20,410 nt of DNA. Source: Oscillospiraceae bacterium. GTDB taxonomy: Bacteria > Bacillota > Clostridia > Oscillospirales > Ruminococcaceae. Shown here one piece after another: positions 14,209 through 20,410 of the stretch (the first letter of the stretch is position 1; every line of letters starts with the position of its first letter). The notes under the pieces were generated by a model that was not told the origin of the DNA, searched no databases, and worked only from the letters and a program-made list of their open reading frames with translations. The position numbers and the translations under genes were made by a program. The stretch covers positions 1 to 20,410 of the forward strand of contig CAADVD010000032.1 of the NCBI GenBank assembly GCA_900752435.1. Direction: 5' to 3'.

Positions 14209-15912
14209 TCAGCCGTCCGCCTCTTCCATGGATTTTTTCAGCTTCGTCAGCGCCACCTTGGTTTCCGCAGTGGTTTCACCCAACAAGCTGGCAATCTCCT
14301 GCGCCACGCGCATCTGCTTGTCGATGACGCGCTGTGCCGTCATCACCGTGTGCTCGCGCATCTTCGCAATTTCCTCTTTGCGCTGTTCTTCATCGCTGAT
14401 GTCCTTCATAAAGGCCAAGAACATGTGATGCTCCCGCACAAACAGAATGCTCTGCTCCACATACCGCTCGCCAATCTGAATCTTCTTTGTTTTGACCTCG
14501 CCGTCCAGTTTTGCATCATCAAAATCGGTCTCGCCGTAAAACATCGGCGGAAATTCGCCGATGGATTCGGATTTGCGGATACCCAGCATCGTTTCCGCAG
14601 TCGGATTCAAGTCCAGCAGGTTTTGCCGCTCGTCAAACACCAGAATGGCATTGGGCGAATGCTCAATCACGGTGGTGGACATATTTTCCGCGCGCTGTCT
14701 GAAGTACGGCAAACACATGTGAATGTCCGCTTTCCCCTGAAATACCGCAATCGCCTTATCTCGACAGGACGGATAGCCGCAGCTTCCGCAATTGAGCTCA
14801 TCCTCCTTGCTGTGCTTGCCGATGGTCGCCAAAATCGCTTTGATTTCCTCCTCGCTCGGCTCCTCTCCGCGCGGATTGCGGTTGGCAAACACACGCGGCT
14901 GCGGACAGGACAACAGCGCCGACGGCGCCGGATTGTGGTCATACGGTGCGGGTTTGGCGGAAAGGTCAAATTGAGTCATGTACGAGTTTTTGCCGTGCAT
15001 GCGCATCACCGGACCATTCAAGCAGCCGCCCTTGCAAATATTCGCTTCGATGAACAAGCCCTCCATGCTCTCGTCCTTTTTCATGGCGTCAAACAGGCTG
15101 ATACAGCCGTCCAAACCGTCTACGGCGACTTTGTGGTATTTGCCTGTACAAACTGCGTCGTCAATCGTTTCCAGAATCCCGACCGGCTTTGGATAGAGTC
15201 TGGAAACCGGTGCGGCAACGCCGACGGCCTCCTCATCGTCCTCATCGAAGGTCACGCCGACGTTGTGCATCCACTCCTCGATGCCGGAAAAGGTCAGCGC
15301 ATTGTCCACAAAGCCGCCGGCCAAATCGTCTGCGGCCTCCGCTTTTTTCGCCAGACAAGGACCGATGAACGCAATGTGGATGTCGTTGCCGTAAGCCTGC
15401 TTCATCAGCTTGGCGTGCGCCATCATCGGCGATGCCACCGGCGCCAGATACGGAATCAAATCCTTGTAGTATTTTTCAATCAGCATCACCACGGACGAAC
15501 ATGCCGTAACAATGATGTTCTTCATCTGCTTCGCTTCAATCAAGCGGCTGTATTCGGTGCTGGTTGCATACGCGCCAATGGCGGTTTCCTCCACACCAGC
15601 AAAGCCCAGCTTTTTCAGCGCCTTGGACAGCTTCGGAAACGGCACGCCGAAGTACGCCGCAAAGCTCGGTGCAACGGTGGCATACACCGTTTCGCCGGCT
15701 TCAATCCGCTGGCGGATTTTATACGAATCGCTCTTGACGTATTTGGCGTTCTGCGGACAGGTTTCCACACAGGTGCCGCAGAGAATGCACTCCTCCGGAA
15801 TAACCTTGGCGCGGGAATTTTTGAATTCAATCGCTTTGATTGGGCATTCACGGATGCACTTGTAGCAGTTTTGGCAGTTGCCTTTGTTGAGTTCAATGAC
15901 GCTGATGCTCAT
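14209..15912 (-). CDS. HydS-like sensory [FeFe] hydrogenase with PAS domain
   Basis: 567 residues. Two [4Fe-4S] motifs lead (C13/C16/C19/C23 and C42/C45/C48/C52). The H-cluster core has motif L1 TACSS (Cys138), L2 GPCLAKK (Cys186) and L3 ICKGGC (Cys293, Cys297). At L1 the usual TSCCP proton-relay cysteine is replaced by Ala137, as known for T. maritima HydS, which fits a sensor of low turnover. A further four-Cys Fe-S domain (C375, C378, C383, C400) follows, then a PAS domain (~413-510) and a coiled coil (~508-560). This is the architecture of group C hydrogenases. AAGGAGG precedes the ATG by eight bases. It sits between a ferredoxin gene and a PP2C-type phosphatase gene. Confidence 0.93.
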   Translation of the reverse strand: MSISVIELNKGNCQNCYKCIRECPIKAIEFKNSRAKVIPEECILCGTCVETCPQNAKYVKSDSYKIRQRIEAGETVYATVAPSFAAYFGVPFPKLSKALKKLGFAGVEETAIGAYATSTEYSRLIEAKQMKNIIVTACSSVVMLIEKYYKDLIPYLAPVASPMMAHAKLMKQAYGNDIHIAFIGPCLAKKAEAADDLAGGFVDNALTFSGIEEWMHNVGVTFDEDDEEAVGVAAPVSRLYPKPVGILETIDDAVCTGKYHKVAVDGLDGCISLFDAMKKDESMEGLFIEANICKGGCLNGPVMRMHGKNSYMTQFDLSAKPAPYDHNPAPSALLSCPQPRVFANRNPRGEEPSEEEIKAILATIGKHSKEDELNCGSCGYPSCRDKAIAVFQGKADIHMCLPYFRQRAENMSTTVIEHSPNAILVFDERQNLLDLNPTAETMLGIRKSESIGEFPPMFYGETDFDDAKLDGEVKTKKIQIGERYVEQSILFVREHHMFLAFMKDISDEEQRKEEIAKMREHTVMTAQRVIDKQMRVAQEIASLLGETTAETKVALTKLKKSMEEADG

Positions 15913-15945
15913 CGCGGTTTCCTCCTTGCGTTTCGTTGCGGCCGG

Positions 15946-16194
15946 TTATTCGACACGCGGCAAAATTTGAGTGGTGAAAATTTCAGCGGCATTGCTGAAG
16001 CCGACGTTCTCAATTGGTTCGTCGTCCACCGTCACGGAAATGCCCTGCATACACCGTCCCATACAAAACGACGCTTTGAGTGCAATGCGGTCGCCCAGCC
16101 CTTGGCTATCAATCATCTGTTTGAACGTCGTAATCACCTGATACGACCCCTTCATATGGCAGGAAGAACCCACACAAACCTTCACTTCTATCAT
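15946..16194 (-). CDS. Thioredoxin-like [2Fe-2S] ferredoxin (NuoE-like)
   Basis: 82 residues with the full cluster motif of the NuoE/thioredoxin-like ferredoxins: C7-x4-C12 and C44-x3-C48 (CVGSSCHMKGS, FCMGRC). It lacks the helical N-terminal half of true NuoE/HydC subunits, so it is the stand-alone type often encoded beside hydrogenase genes. It probably passes electrons to or from the HydS-like protein, whose gene follows by 33 bases. The ATG has GAGG at eight bases. First gene of the leftward arm. Confidence 0.92.
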   Translation of the reverse strand: MIEVKVCVGSSCHMKGSYQVITTFKQMIDSQGLGDRIALKASFCMGRCMQGISVTVDDEPIENVGFSNAAEIFTTQILPRVE

Positions 16195-16264
16195 AAAACG
16201 GCCTCATTTCTCTTTTCCGATTCATTCTATGCAAGTTGACGAAAATTCCATGATATACGTTTAC

Positions 16265-16293
16265 ATTGTACTAAATCCTATACAAAAAATCAA
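16265..16293 (-). promoter_or_regulatory. Promoter of the leftward ferredoxin-HydS-phosphatase operon
   Basis: Leftward -35 TTGATT (16293-16288), 17-base spacer, -10 TACAAT (16270-16265). The leader is about 65 bases. Confidence 0.6.
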
Positions 16294-16352
16294 TTTCTAT
16301 GTTTCACAAGAAAATCCATCATTTTTCTATTTTGGAATCCCCCGAGTTGTTC

Positions 16353-16382
16353 TTGACTAACGCGGATACGCTGCGATATAAT
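16353..16382 (+). promoter_or_regulatory. Promoter of the rightward hydrogenase operon
   Basis: -35 TTGACT (16353-16358), 18-base spacer, consensus -10 TATAAT (16377-16382). The leader of about 75 bases carries a 10-base palindrome (TATGTACATA, 16395-16404) and a small 5-bp hairpin (16411-16415 with 16425-16429). Confidence 0.75.
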
Positions 16383-16463
16383 AGCAAATAGATGTATGTA
16401 CATAAAGTTAGACTGCTTCACATACAGTCACACCCATTTCCAACCAGAAGGGAGGAAGAACCA

Positions 16464-16730
16464 ATGAAACGAGTAAACGTTGAGATTTGCGCTTGCAACC
16501 GCTGCATCATGATGGGGGCCATGGACATTCGCGAAAGCGTGGAAAGTCTCAAAAAATTAAAAGTACAGCTCCGGCTGAACACACAGGTTGACGTAGTCAT
16601 GGAAAAAAGAATCTGCAAAGGTTTGGGCGAAGAAATCAGCCCGGTTGTCTCCATCAACGGAGATGTCATGACTCACGCCACACCACAGTCTGTCATGGAA
16701 CAGGTTATTAAACTTACTCAGAGGGATTGA
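16464..16730 (+). CDS. Degenerate thioredoxin-like ferredoxin protein
   Basis: 88 residues. The fold pattern matches the NuoE-like thioredoxin ferredoxins (C-terminal EEISPVVSINGDVMTHATPQSV is typical), but the cysteines are unusual: C9, C11 and C14 in front and only C51 later, in place of C-x4-C and C-x3-C. It may bind a cluster differently or have lost it. GGGAGG precedes ATG 16464. The longer frame back to 16392 lies in the untranslated leader. It is followed six bases later by the hydrogenase gene, so it is probably a partner or assembly protein for it. Confidence 0.85.
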   Translation: MKRVNVEICACNRCIMMGAMDIRESVESLKKLKVQLRLNTQVDVVMEKRICKGLGEEISPVVSINGDVMTHATPQSVMEQVIKLTQRD

Positions 16731-16736
16731 TAAAAG

Positions 16737-18251
16737 ATGGAAAACACCAATACCATGCGTGGAATTAACACACCGGTAACCAAAATACGACGCAAAGTGT
16801 TTACAGAAATCGCCAAGATGGCTTATGAGGGTAAGGAATTGTCCTACATTGAGCAACTGCCGTACAAAATCGTTCCGGGTGAGGTCGCTGTTTACCGCGA
16901 CAACATCTTCAAAGAGCGTGCCATTGTCGGCGAACGTCTTCGCCTTGCGATGGGGCTTCCGCTTCGTCCGGTAGGTGAGCATCAGCCACTTGCCAATGGC
17001 ATCGAAGAAGCCGCAAAAGCAGAAATTTTCTATGAACCGCCGCTGATCAATGTCATTCCGTTTGCCTGCAATGCCTGCAAGGAAACCACGGTAACGGTGA
17101 CGGACAACTGCCGAGGATGTTTGGCACACCCTTGTATGAGCGTTTGCCCGGTGAAGGCAATCAGCATGGTGAACGGGAAAAGCCACATTGATGAGGAAAA
17201 GTGCATCCGCTGTGGACGGTGTGTGGACGTTTGTCCGTACTCCGCCATTGTCAAATACCCGCGTCCTTGCGCGAACGCATGCGGCGTGGACGCCATCGGC
17301 AGCGATGAATTGGGCCGCGCCAAAATTGACCATGACAAATGCGTCTCCTGCGGTCAATGTCTGGTGAGCTGTCCGTTCGCGGCCATTGCTGACAAATCCC
17401 AGATTTATCAGCTCATCACCGCCATCAAAGAAGGGCATGAAGTCATCGCCGAAGTCGCTCCGGCTTTTGTCGGCCAATTCGGACCAATGGCAACGCCGGA
17501 AAAGGTCTTTGCCGGATTGCAGGCACTGGGCTTCTCCGATGTGTATGAAGTGGCCATCGGCGCAGACCAAGGTGCCGTGGAAGAAGCACACCACTTTGCG
17601 CACAAGGTGGCAACCGGTGAACAGAAATTTTTGGCAACCTCCTGCTGCCCGTCTTGGTCGGTTATGGCCAAAACGTGGTTCCCGGAAGTGGCAGAATGCG
17701 TTTCCGACGCGCTTACCCCGATGGTGGCAACCGCTCGTGTCGTGAAAAAAGAGCACCCAAATGCCAAAGTGGTCTTTATTGGCCCCTGCGCGGCGAAAAA
17801 GCTCGAAGCACAGCGGCGCACCGTGAAATCCGATGTCGATTTTGTCATTACCTTTGAAGAATTGATGGGCATGTTCGTTGCCAAGGACATCGACTTCAGC
17901 GAATTTGAGGTACAGGGTCCGCTTACGCAGGCAACCGGCGCCGGTCGCGGATACGCTTGTTCCGGCGGCGTGGCAGACGCCATCAGCCAATCCGTACACG
18001 AATTGTATCCGGATATTGACTTCAAGGTTGACCGTGCGGAAGGACTCAAGGACTGCCGCAAGATGATGACGCTGGCTAAGGCCGGTAAACGCAACGGTTA
18101 TTTGCTGGAAGGCATGGCGTGTCCGGGCGGCTGTGTAGCCGGTGCGGGTACAATTTTGCCGATTAAGAAAGCGCAAGTCACCGTTAAGTTGTTCAAAGAT
18201 AAATCTGCGAAGCAATCTGCTTTGGAAAGCGATTACGTCGTAAAGAAATAA
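16737..18251 (+). CDS. [FeFe] hydrogenase, catalytic type (probably group B)
   Basis: 504 residues. An N-terminal ~105-residue segment has no obvious motif. It is followed by a Cys-rich ferredoxin-like part with sets C125/C128/C133/C137, C156/C159/C162/C166 and C202/C205/C208/C212, plus C111, C114, C178 and C182. The H-cluster domain has canonical L1 TSCCPSW (301-307, proton-relay Cys303 and ligand Cys304), L2 IGPCAAKK (Cys351) and L3 ACPGGC (Cys462, Cys466). It should make or oxidise H2 with ferredoxin. The N-terminal block and Cys layout suggest the poorly studied group B. No signal peptide is seen. It ends at a clear terminator. Confidence 0.95.
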   Translation: MENTNTMRGINTPVTKIRRKVFTEIAKMAYEGKELSYIEQLPYKIVPGEVAVYRDNIFKERAIVGERLRLAMGLPLRPVGEHQPLANGIEEAAKAEIFYEPPLINVIPFACNACKETTVTVTDNCRGCLAHPCMSVCPVKAISMVNGKSHIDEEKCIRCGRCVDVCPYSAIVKYPRPCANACGVDAIGSDELGRAKIDHDKCVSCGQCLVSCPFAAIADKSQIYQLITAIKEGHEVIAEVAPAFVGQFGPMATPEKVFAGLQALGFSDVYEVAIGADQGAVEEAHHFAHKVATGEQKFLATSCCPSWSVMAKTWFPEVAECVSDALTPMVATARVVKKEHPNAKVVFIGPCAAKKLEAQRRTVKSDVDFVITFEELMGMFVAKDIDFSEFEVQGPLTQATGAGRGYACSGGVADAISQSVHELYPDIDFKVDRAEGLKDCRKMMTLAKAGKRNGYLLEGMACPGGCVAGAGTILPIKKAQVTVKLFKDKSAKQSALESDYVVKK

Positions 18252-18260
18252 TCAGGATGA

Positions 18261-18291
18261 AGACAGCCGTTTGACGCGGCTGTCTTTTTTT
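18261..18291 (+). terminator. Terminator of the hydrogenase operon
   Basis: Arms AGACAGCCG (18261-18269) and CGGCTGTCT (18277-18285) with a seven-base loop, followed by six more T. Confidence 0.92.
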
Positions 18292-18343
18292 GAATGAATG
18301 GAACGTAAAAAAGTTCCTTTCACTATCCCCTCAAAAACAGCAA

Positions 18344-18369
18344 AAAGTTGCACGCGAACGTGCAACTTT
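18344..18369 (-). terminator. Terminator of the amidohydrolase gene, TTCG loop
   Basis: Arms 18369-18359 and 18354-18344 form a perfect 11-bp stem (AAAGTTGCACG) closed by a TTCG tetraloop in the leftward RNA. It is followed by TTGCTGTTTTTG. It lies 65 bases past the stop codon. Confidence 0.8.
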
Positions 18370-18433
18370 AGAATGAGATTTACAGAATATTTACAAATGG
18401 TGAATTCGCCCATATTCTCTACACGGTATTGCC

Positions 18434-20020
18434 CTAAACCGCATATAGAGTATTGTCTCGGAGAATAGTTTCCGTGACCTGAATGTCCGTGATTTCCTCA
18501 ATCGGGATTTTCAGTGGATTTTTATCCAAAATTACAAAATCCGCCTGTTTTCCGGCTTCTATACTGCCCTTTTCTGCTTCCTCACCGTATTGGTATGCGG
18601 CATGAAGCGTTACTGCTTTGAGGGCGTTGTATACACTTATTCGATGATGTTTGCCAAGCGTGATTCCGTTTAACGTCATTCTTTCTGCCGCAGTTCGGAT
18701 TGTTCGGAGCATATTCGGCGGCAAAACTGGCGTATCCTGATGGAAGGTATACGGCAGACCCAATTCCTGCGCCCAGCCAACAGGAGAAATATTGTCAGCG
18801 CGCTTTTTACCGAGATTTTTCAAATGAACATCGCCCCAGTAATAGACGTGGTCTACAAAAAAGGACGGGATCATCCCTACGCGCTGAAACCGCTCCAGCT
18901 GATCGCGGCGGACAGTCTGGCTGTGAATCATAACAGGACGCAGTTTCCTCTTGTCGAGATTGTCAGACAACGCGAACGCTTTTTCATAACTGTTTAAATA
19001 CTGCTCGGAGGCCGCGTCACCGTTGCAGTGGACAAGCAGCTGAACGCCTTGATTCACAGCCTGTTTTACAAAGAACCCTGCCTGCTCGTCCGTCATCCAT
19101 GCCGTGCCGTTTGTGCCATCGGCATACGGTTCGGTCAGCCAAGCGGTTTTTCCCTGTGGCGAGCCGTCGAGCACCAGCTTATACCCGCCGATTTTCAGAT
19201 GATTTTCATAGCCGTTCAGCAAGGATTTATTTCCCAGTACTGACTCATGCCGCGAATCAGGTAACATCAAATACGCCACCGTGTCCATTTTAATGGCTCC
19301 CGAAGCGGCAAGCTTTTTGAGCTGTACAAACTGATCACTTCCCAATGCGCCGTCCTGAACGGTGCTGATTCCATTTTTCAAATAGATATCCTGTGCTTGC
19401 TGATACAATATCGGCAAATCCAAGGGCAGCTTAGCCAGCTGCATATACACCGCTGTCATTCCCGTTTCGGCAAGAAGGCCTCTTGGTTCTCCGTTGGGAA
19501 GCCGGCTGATCAGTTCCGCAGGCATTTCCGTTTTAGAAGTAATCCCCGCCTGCTCCAACGCAAGCGAATTTGCCGCACCCATATGAAGGGATATGTGAGA
19601 AATGAAGATGGGATTTTCCCGGCTGACTCGATCAAGCACGAATTTATCCGGATGCCTGCCCTCGACAAGACAGTTCTGATCGTAACCAAAGCCTTGGATA
19701 TACTCTCCGTGAAACAGCTTGTTTTTTTCTCGGAATTCCGTCAGAATGCGCACAATGTCATCAAAACTGCGCGCTTGTGATAAATCAGCTTTGGCAAGAT
19801 TCAGCGCAAGCATCGAGAGATGGCTGTGGCTATCAATAAATGCAGGAAGCATGGTTCGGCCGTCCAGATTGAATCGCTCCACGCCGCTGTCCGCAAGCGC
19901 TCCCATTTCCTCCAGTGTACCGACAGCCTTGATTCTGCCGCCGCTGGTAAGCACTGCTTCCGCTGTATCTCCTTCGCATTTCATGGTGACGATGTCTCCG
20001 CCGAAATAAATCCTATCCAT
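18434..20020 (-). CDS. Amidohydrolase family 3 protein (YtcJ-like)
   Basis: 528 residues, the normal length for the YtcJ/NfdA group. The metal motif DSHSHL (His65, His67) follows the small beta-sandwich start (RIYFGGDIVTM). Later metal or catalytic segments are LVHCNGD, MIHSQ and FHQDTPV, and the end returns to the sandwich (GSIEAGKQADFVILDKNP). These enzymes hydrolyse amide, formamide or related C-N bonds in the cytoplasm. The substrate is not predictable. GGAGG lies 13 bases from the ATG, somewhat far. The gene follows a GltS-like symporter by 31 bases, which suggests uptake and hydrolysis of an N-acyl or amide-bearing amino acid. Confidence 0.92.
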   Translation of the reverse strand: MDRIYFGGDIVTMKCEGDTAEAVLTSGGRIKAVGTLEEMGALADSGVERFNLDGRTMLPAFIDSHSHLSMLALNLAKADLSQARSFDDIVRILTEFREKNKLFHGEYIQGFGYDQNCLVEGRHPDKFVLDRVSRENPIFISHISLHMGAANSLALEQAGITSKTEMPAELISRLPNGEPRGLLAETGMTAVYMQLAKLPLDLPILYQQAQDIYLKNGISTVQDGALGSDQFVQLKKLAASGAIKMDTVAYLMLPDSRHESVLGNKSLLNGYENHLKIGGYKLVLDGSPQGKTAWLTEPYADGTNGTAWMTDEQAGFFVKQAVNQGVQLLVHCNGDAASEQYLNSYEKAFALSDNLDKRKLRPVMIHSQTVRRDQLERFQRVGMIPSFFVDHVYYWGDVHLKNLGKKRADNISPVGWAQELGLPYTFHQDTPVLPPNMLRTIRTAAERMTLNGITLGKHHRISVYNALKAVTLHAAYQYGEEAEKGSIEAGKQADFVILDKNPLKIPIEEITDIQVTETILRDNTLYAV

Positions 20021-20051
20021 AGAAATAATCGATCCTCCGTTTTTCTGTCGG

Positions 20052-20410
20052 TTAAACTGCTTCTGCCGCCGTCGCTTTTAATTCCTTCTGCTTTGCAGGC
20101 TTCGCTATATTTTTACCCACAAGAGCGGTTAATACAAGCAATACCAAAGAAAGAGCCGCGTTGATTGCAAGCCATATTCCCCAGCCCCAGATTGCGGCAA
20201 ACGGAGCAAGTGTTCCTATCAGTATAGCGGTGACCATCTGGAAAATATTCCACCACACAACTTCCTTTGTAACCGGTGTTTCGCCCTGCGGATCCAGAAT
20301 GCGAAGCAACAATAGTCCTGTGATGGCTGTTCCAGTGGCTATACCGAAAACTGTGATAAAACGCTCTGCGGCATATTTGCCTGTTTTTTTCGCCAATACC
20401 CATGTGAGCC
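20052..20410 (-). CDS. Sodium/glutamate symporter-like protein, C-terminal part
   Basis: The frame is open to the right edge of the window, so only the last ~119 residues are seen and the start lies outside. Segments FGIATGTAITGLLLLRILDP and ETPV match the end of GltS-type Na+/glutamate symporters, followed by two or three hydrophobic helices and a short Ala/Lys-rich tail. It should be a secondary carrier for glutamate or a similar acid in the cytoplasmic membrane. The call rests on this short region. Confidence 0.75.
   Translation of the reverse strand, partial: LTWVLAKKTGKYAAERFITVFGIATGTAITGLLLLRILDPQGETPVTKEVVWWNIFQMVTAILIGTLAPFAAIWGWGIWLAINAALSLVLLVLTALVGKNIAKPAKQKELKATAAEAV

Noticed and set aside
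13702..16239. Open frame of 845 codons on the + strand
   Set aside because: It is antisense to the HydS-like and phosphatase genes, has no family motif, is His/Arg/Phe-rich as expected of a complement frame, and has no ribosome site.
16297..16310. Possible Rex site (CTTGTGAAAC on the - strand) upstream of the ferredoxin-HydS promoter
   Set aside because: Only one half matches the Rex pattern. The second half, needed for the palindrome, is absent.
16557..18215. Open frame of 552 codons on the - strand
   Set aside because: Fully antisense to the catalytic hydrogenase gene, whose motifs are unmistakable.
18300..18317. GGAAC/GTTCC hairpin after the hydrogenase terminator
   Set aside because: The 5-bp stem is too short to be called a terminator, and a stronger one lies just upstream.

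Overview
The window looks like a piece of chromosome from an anaerobic, probably spore-forming member of the Clostridia, most likely a gut-type Oscillospirales relative. This is inferred from the [FeFe] hydrogenases, a class B aspartate transcarbamoylase (pyrB plus pyrI), a SpoIIE-type phosphatase, strong AGGAGG ribosome sites and sigma-A-type promoters. No RNA genes, insertion sequences or CRISPR arrays were seen. Apart from a tail-spike-like fragment at the left edge, it reads as ordinary chromosome made of short operons.

Layout, left to right. 1-1171 (+): C-terminal part of a beta-helix/tail-spike-like protein with an in-frame stop near its left end, followed by a 7-bp tandem repeat. 3290-1383 (-): operon of an XRE-AbrB fusion regulator, an ABC ATPase and an ABC-2 permease, with its own promoter and terminator. 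4221-3539 (-): a membrane protein split by a one-base frame change. 5077-4436 (-): a HAD phosphatase. 8336-5176 (-): pyrB, pyrI, a PflX-like radical SAM protein and a secreted, membrane-anchored protein in one tightly packed run. 11297-8473 (-): a copper operon, copA then csoR, behind a consensus promoter and a CsoR-type palindrome. 11461-12012 (+): a PAP2 phosphatase. 12176-12925 (+): a MerR/TipAS regulator behind a promoter with a 19-bp spacer and central dyad. 16194-13009 (-) and 16464-18251 (+): a divergent hydrogenase locus. 20410-18434 (-): the end of a GltS-like symporter gene and an amidohydrolase.

The most interesting region is the hydrogenase locus. The leftward arm encodes a [2Fe-2S] thioredoxin-like ferredoxin, a HydS-like [FeFe] hydrogenase with a PAS domain and an altered proton-relay position, and a SpoIIE/PP2C-type phosphatase. 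The rightward arm encodes a degenerate thioredoxin-like ferredoxin and a catalytic-type [FeFe] hydrogenase with all canonical H-cluster motifs. The two arms share a 269-bp control region. This suggests a hydrogen or redox sensor that signals through serine/threonine dephosphorylation and sits beside a catalytic enzyme.

The second notable region is the copper operon. Its CopA carries a second metal-binding domain at the C-terminus, and a strong internal ribosome site with an ATG would release exactly that domain as a 69-residue CopZ-like chaperone.
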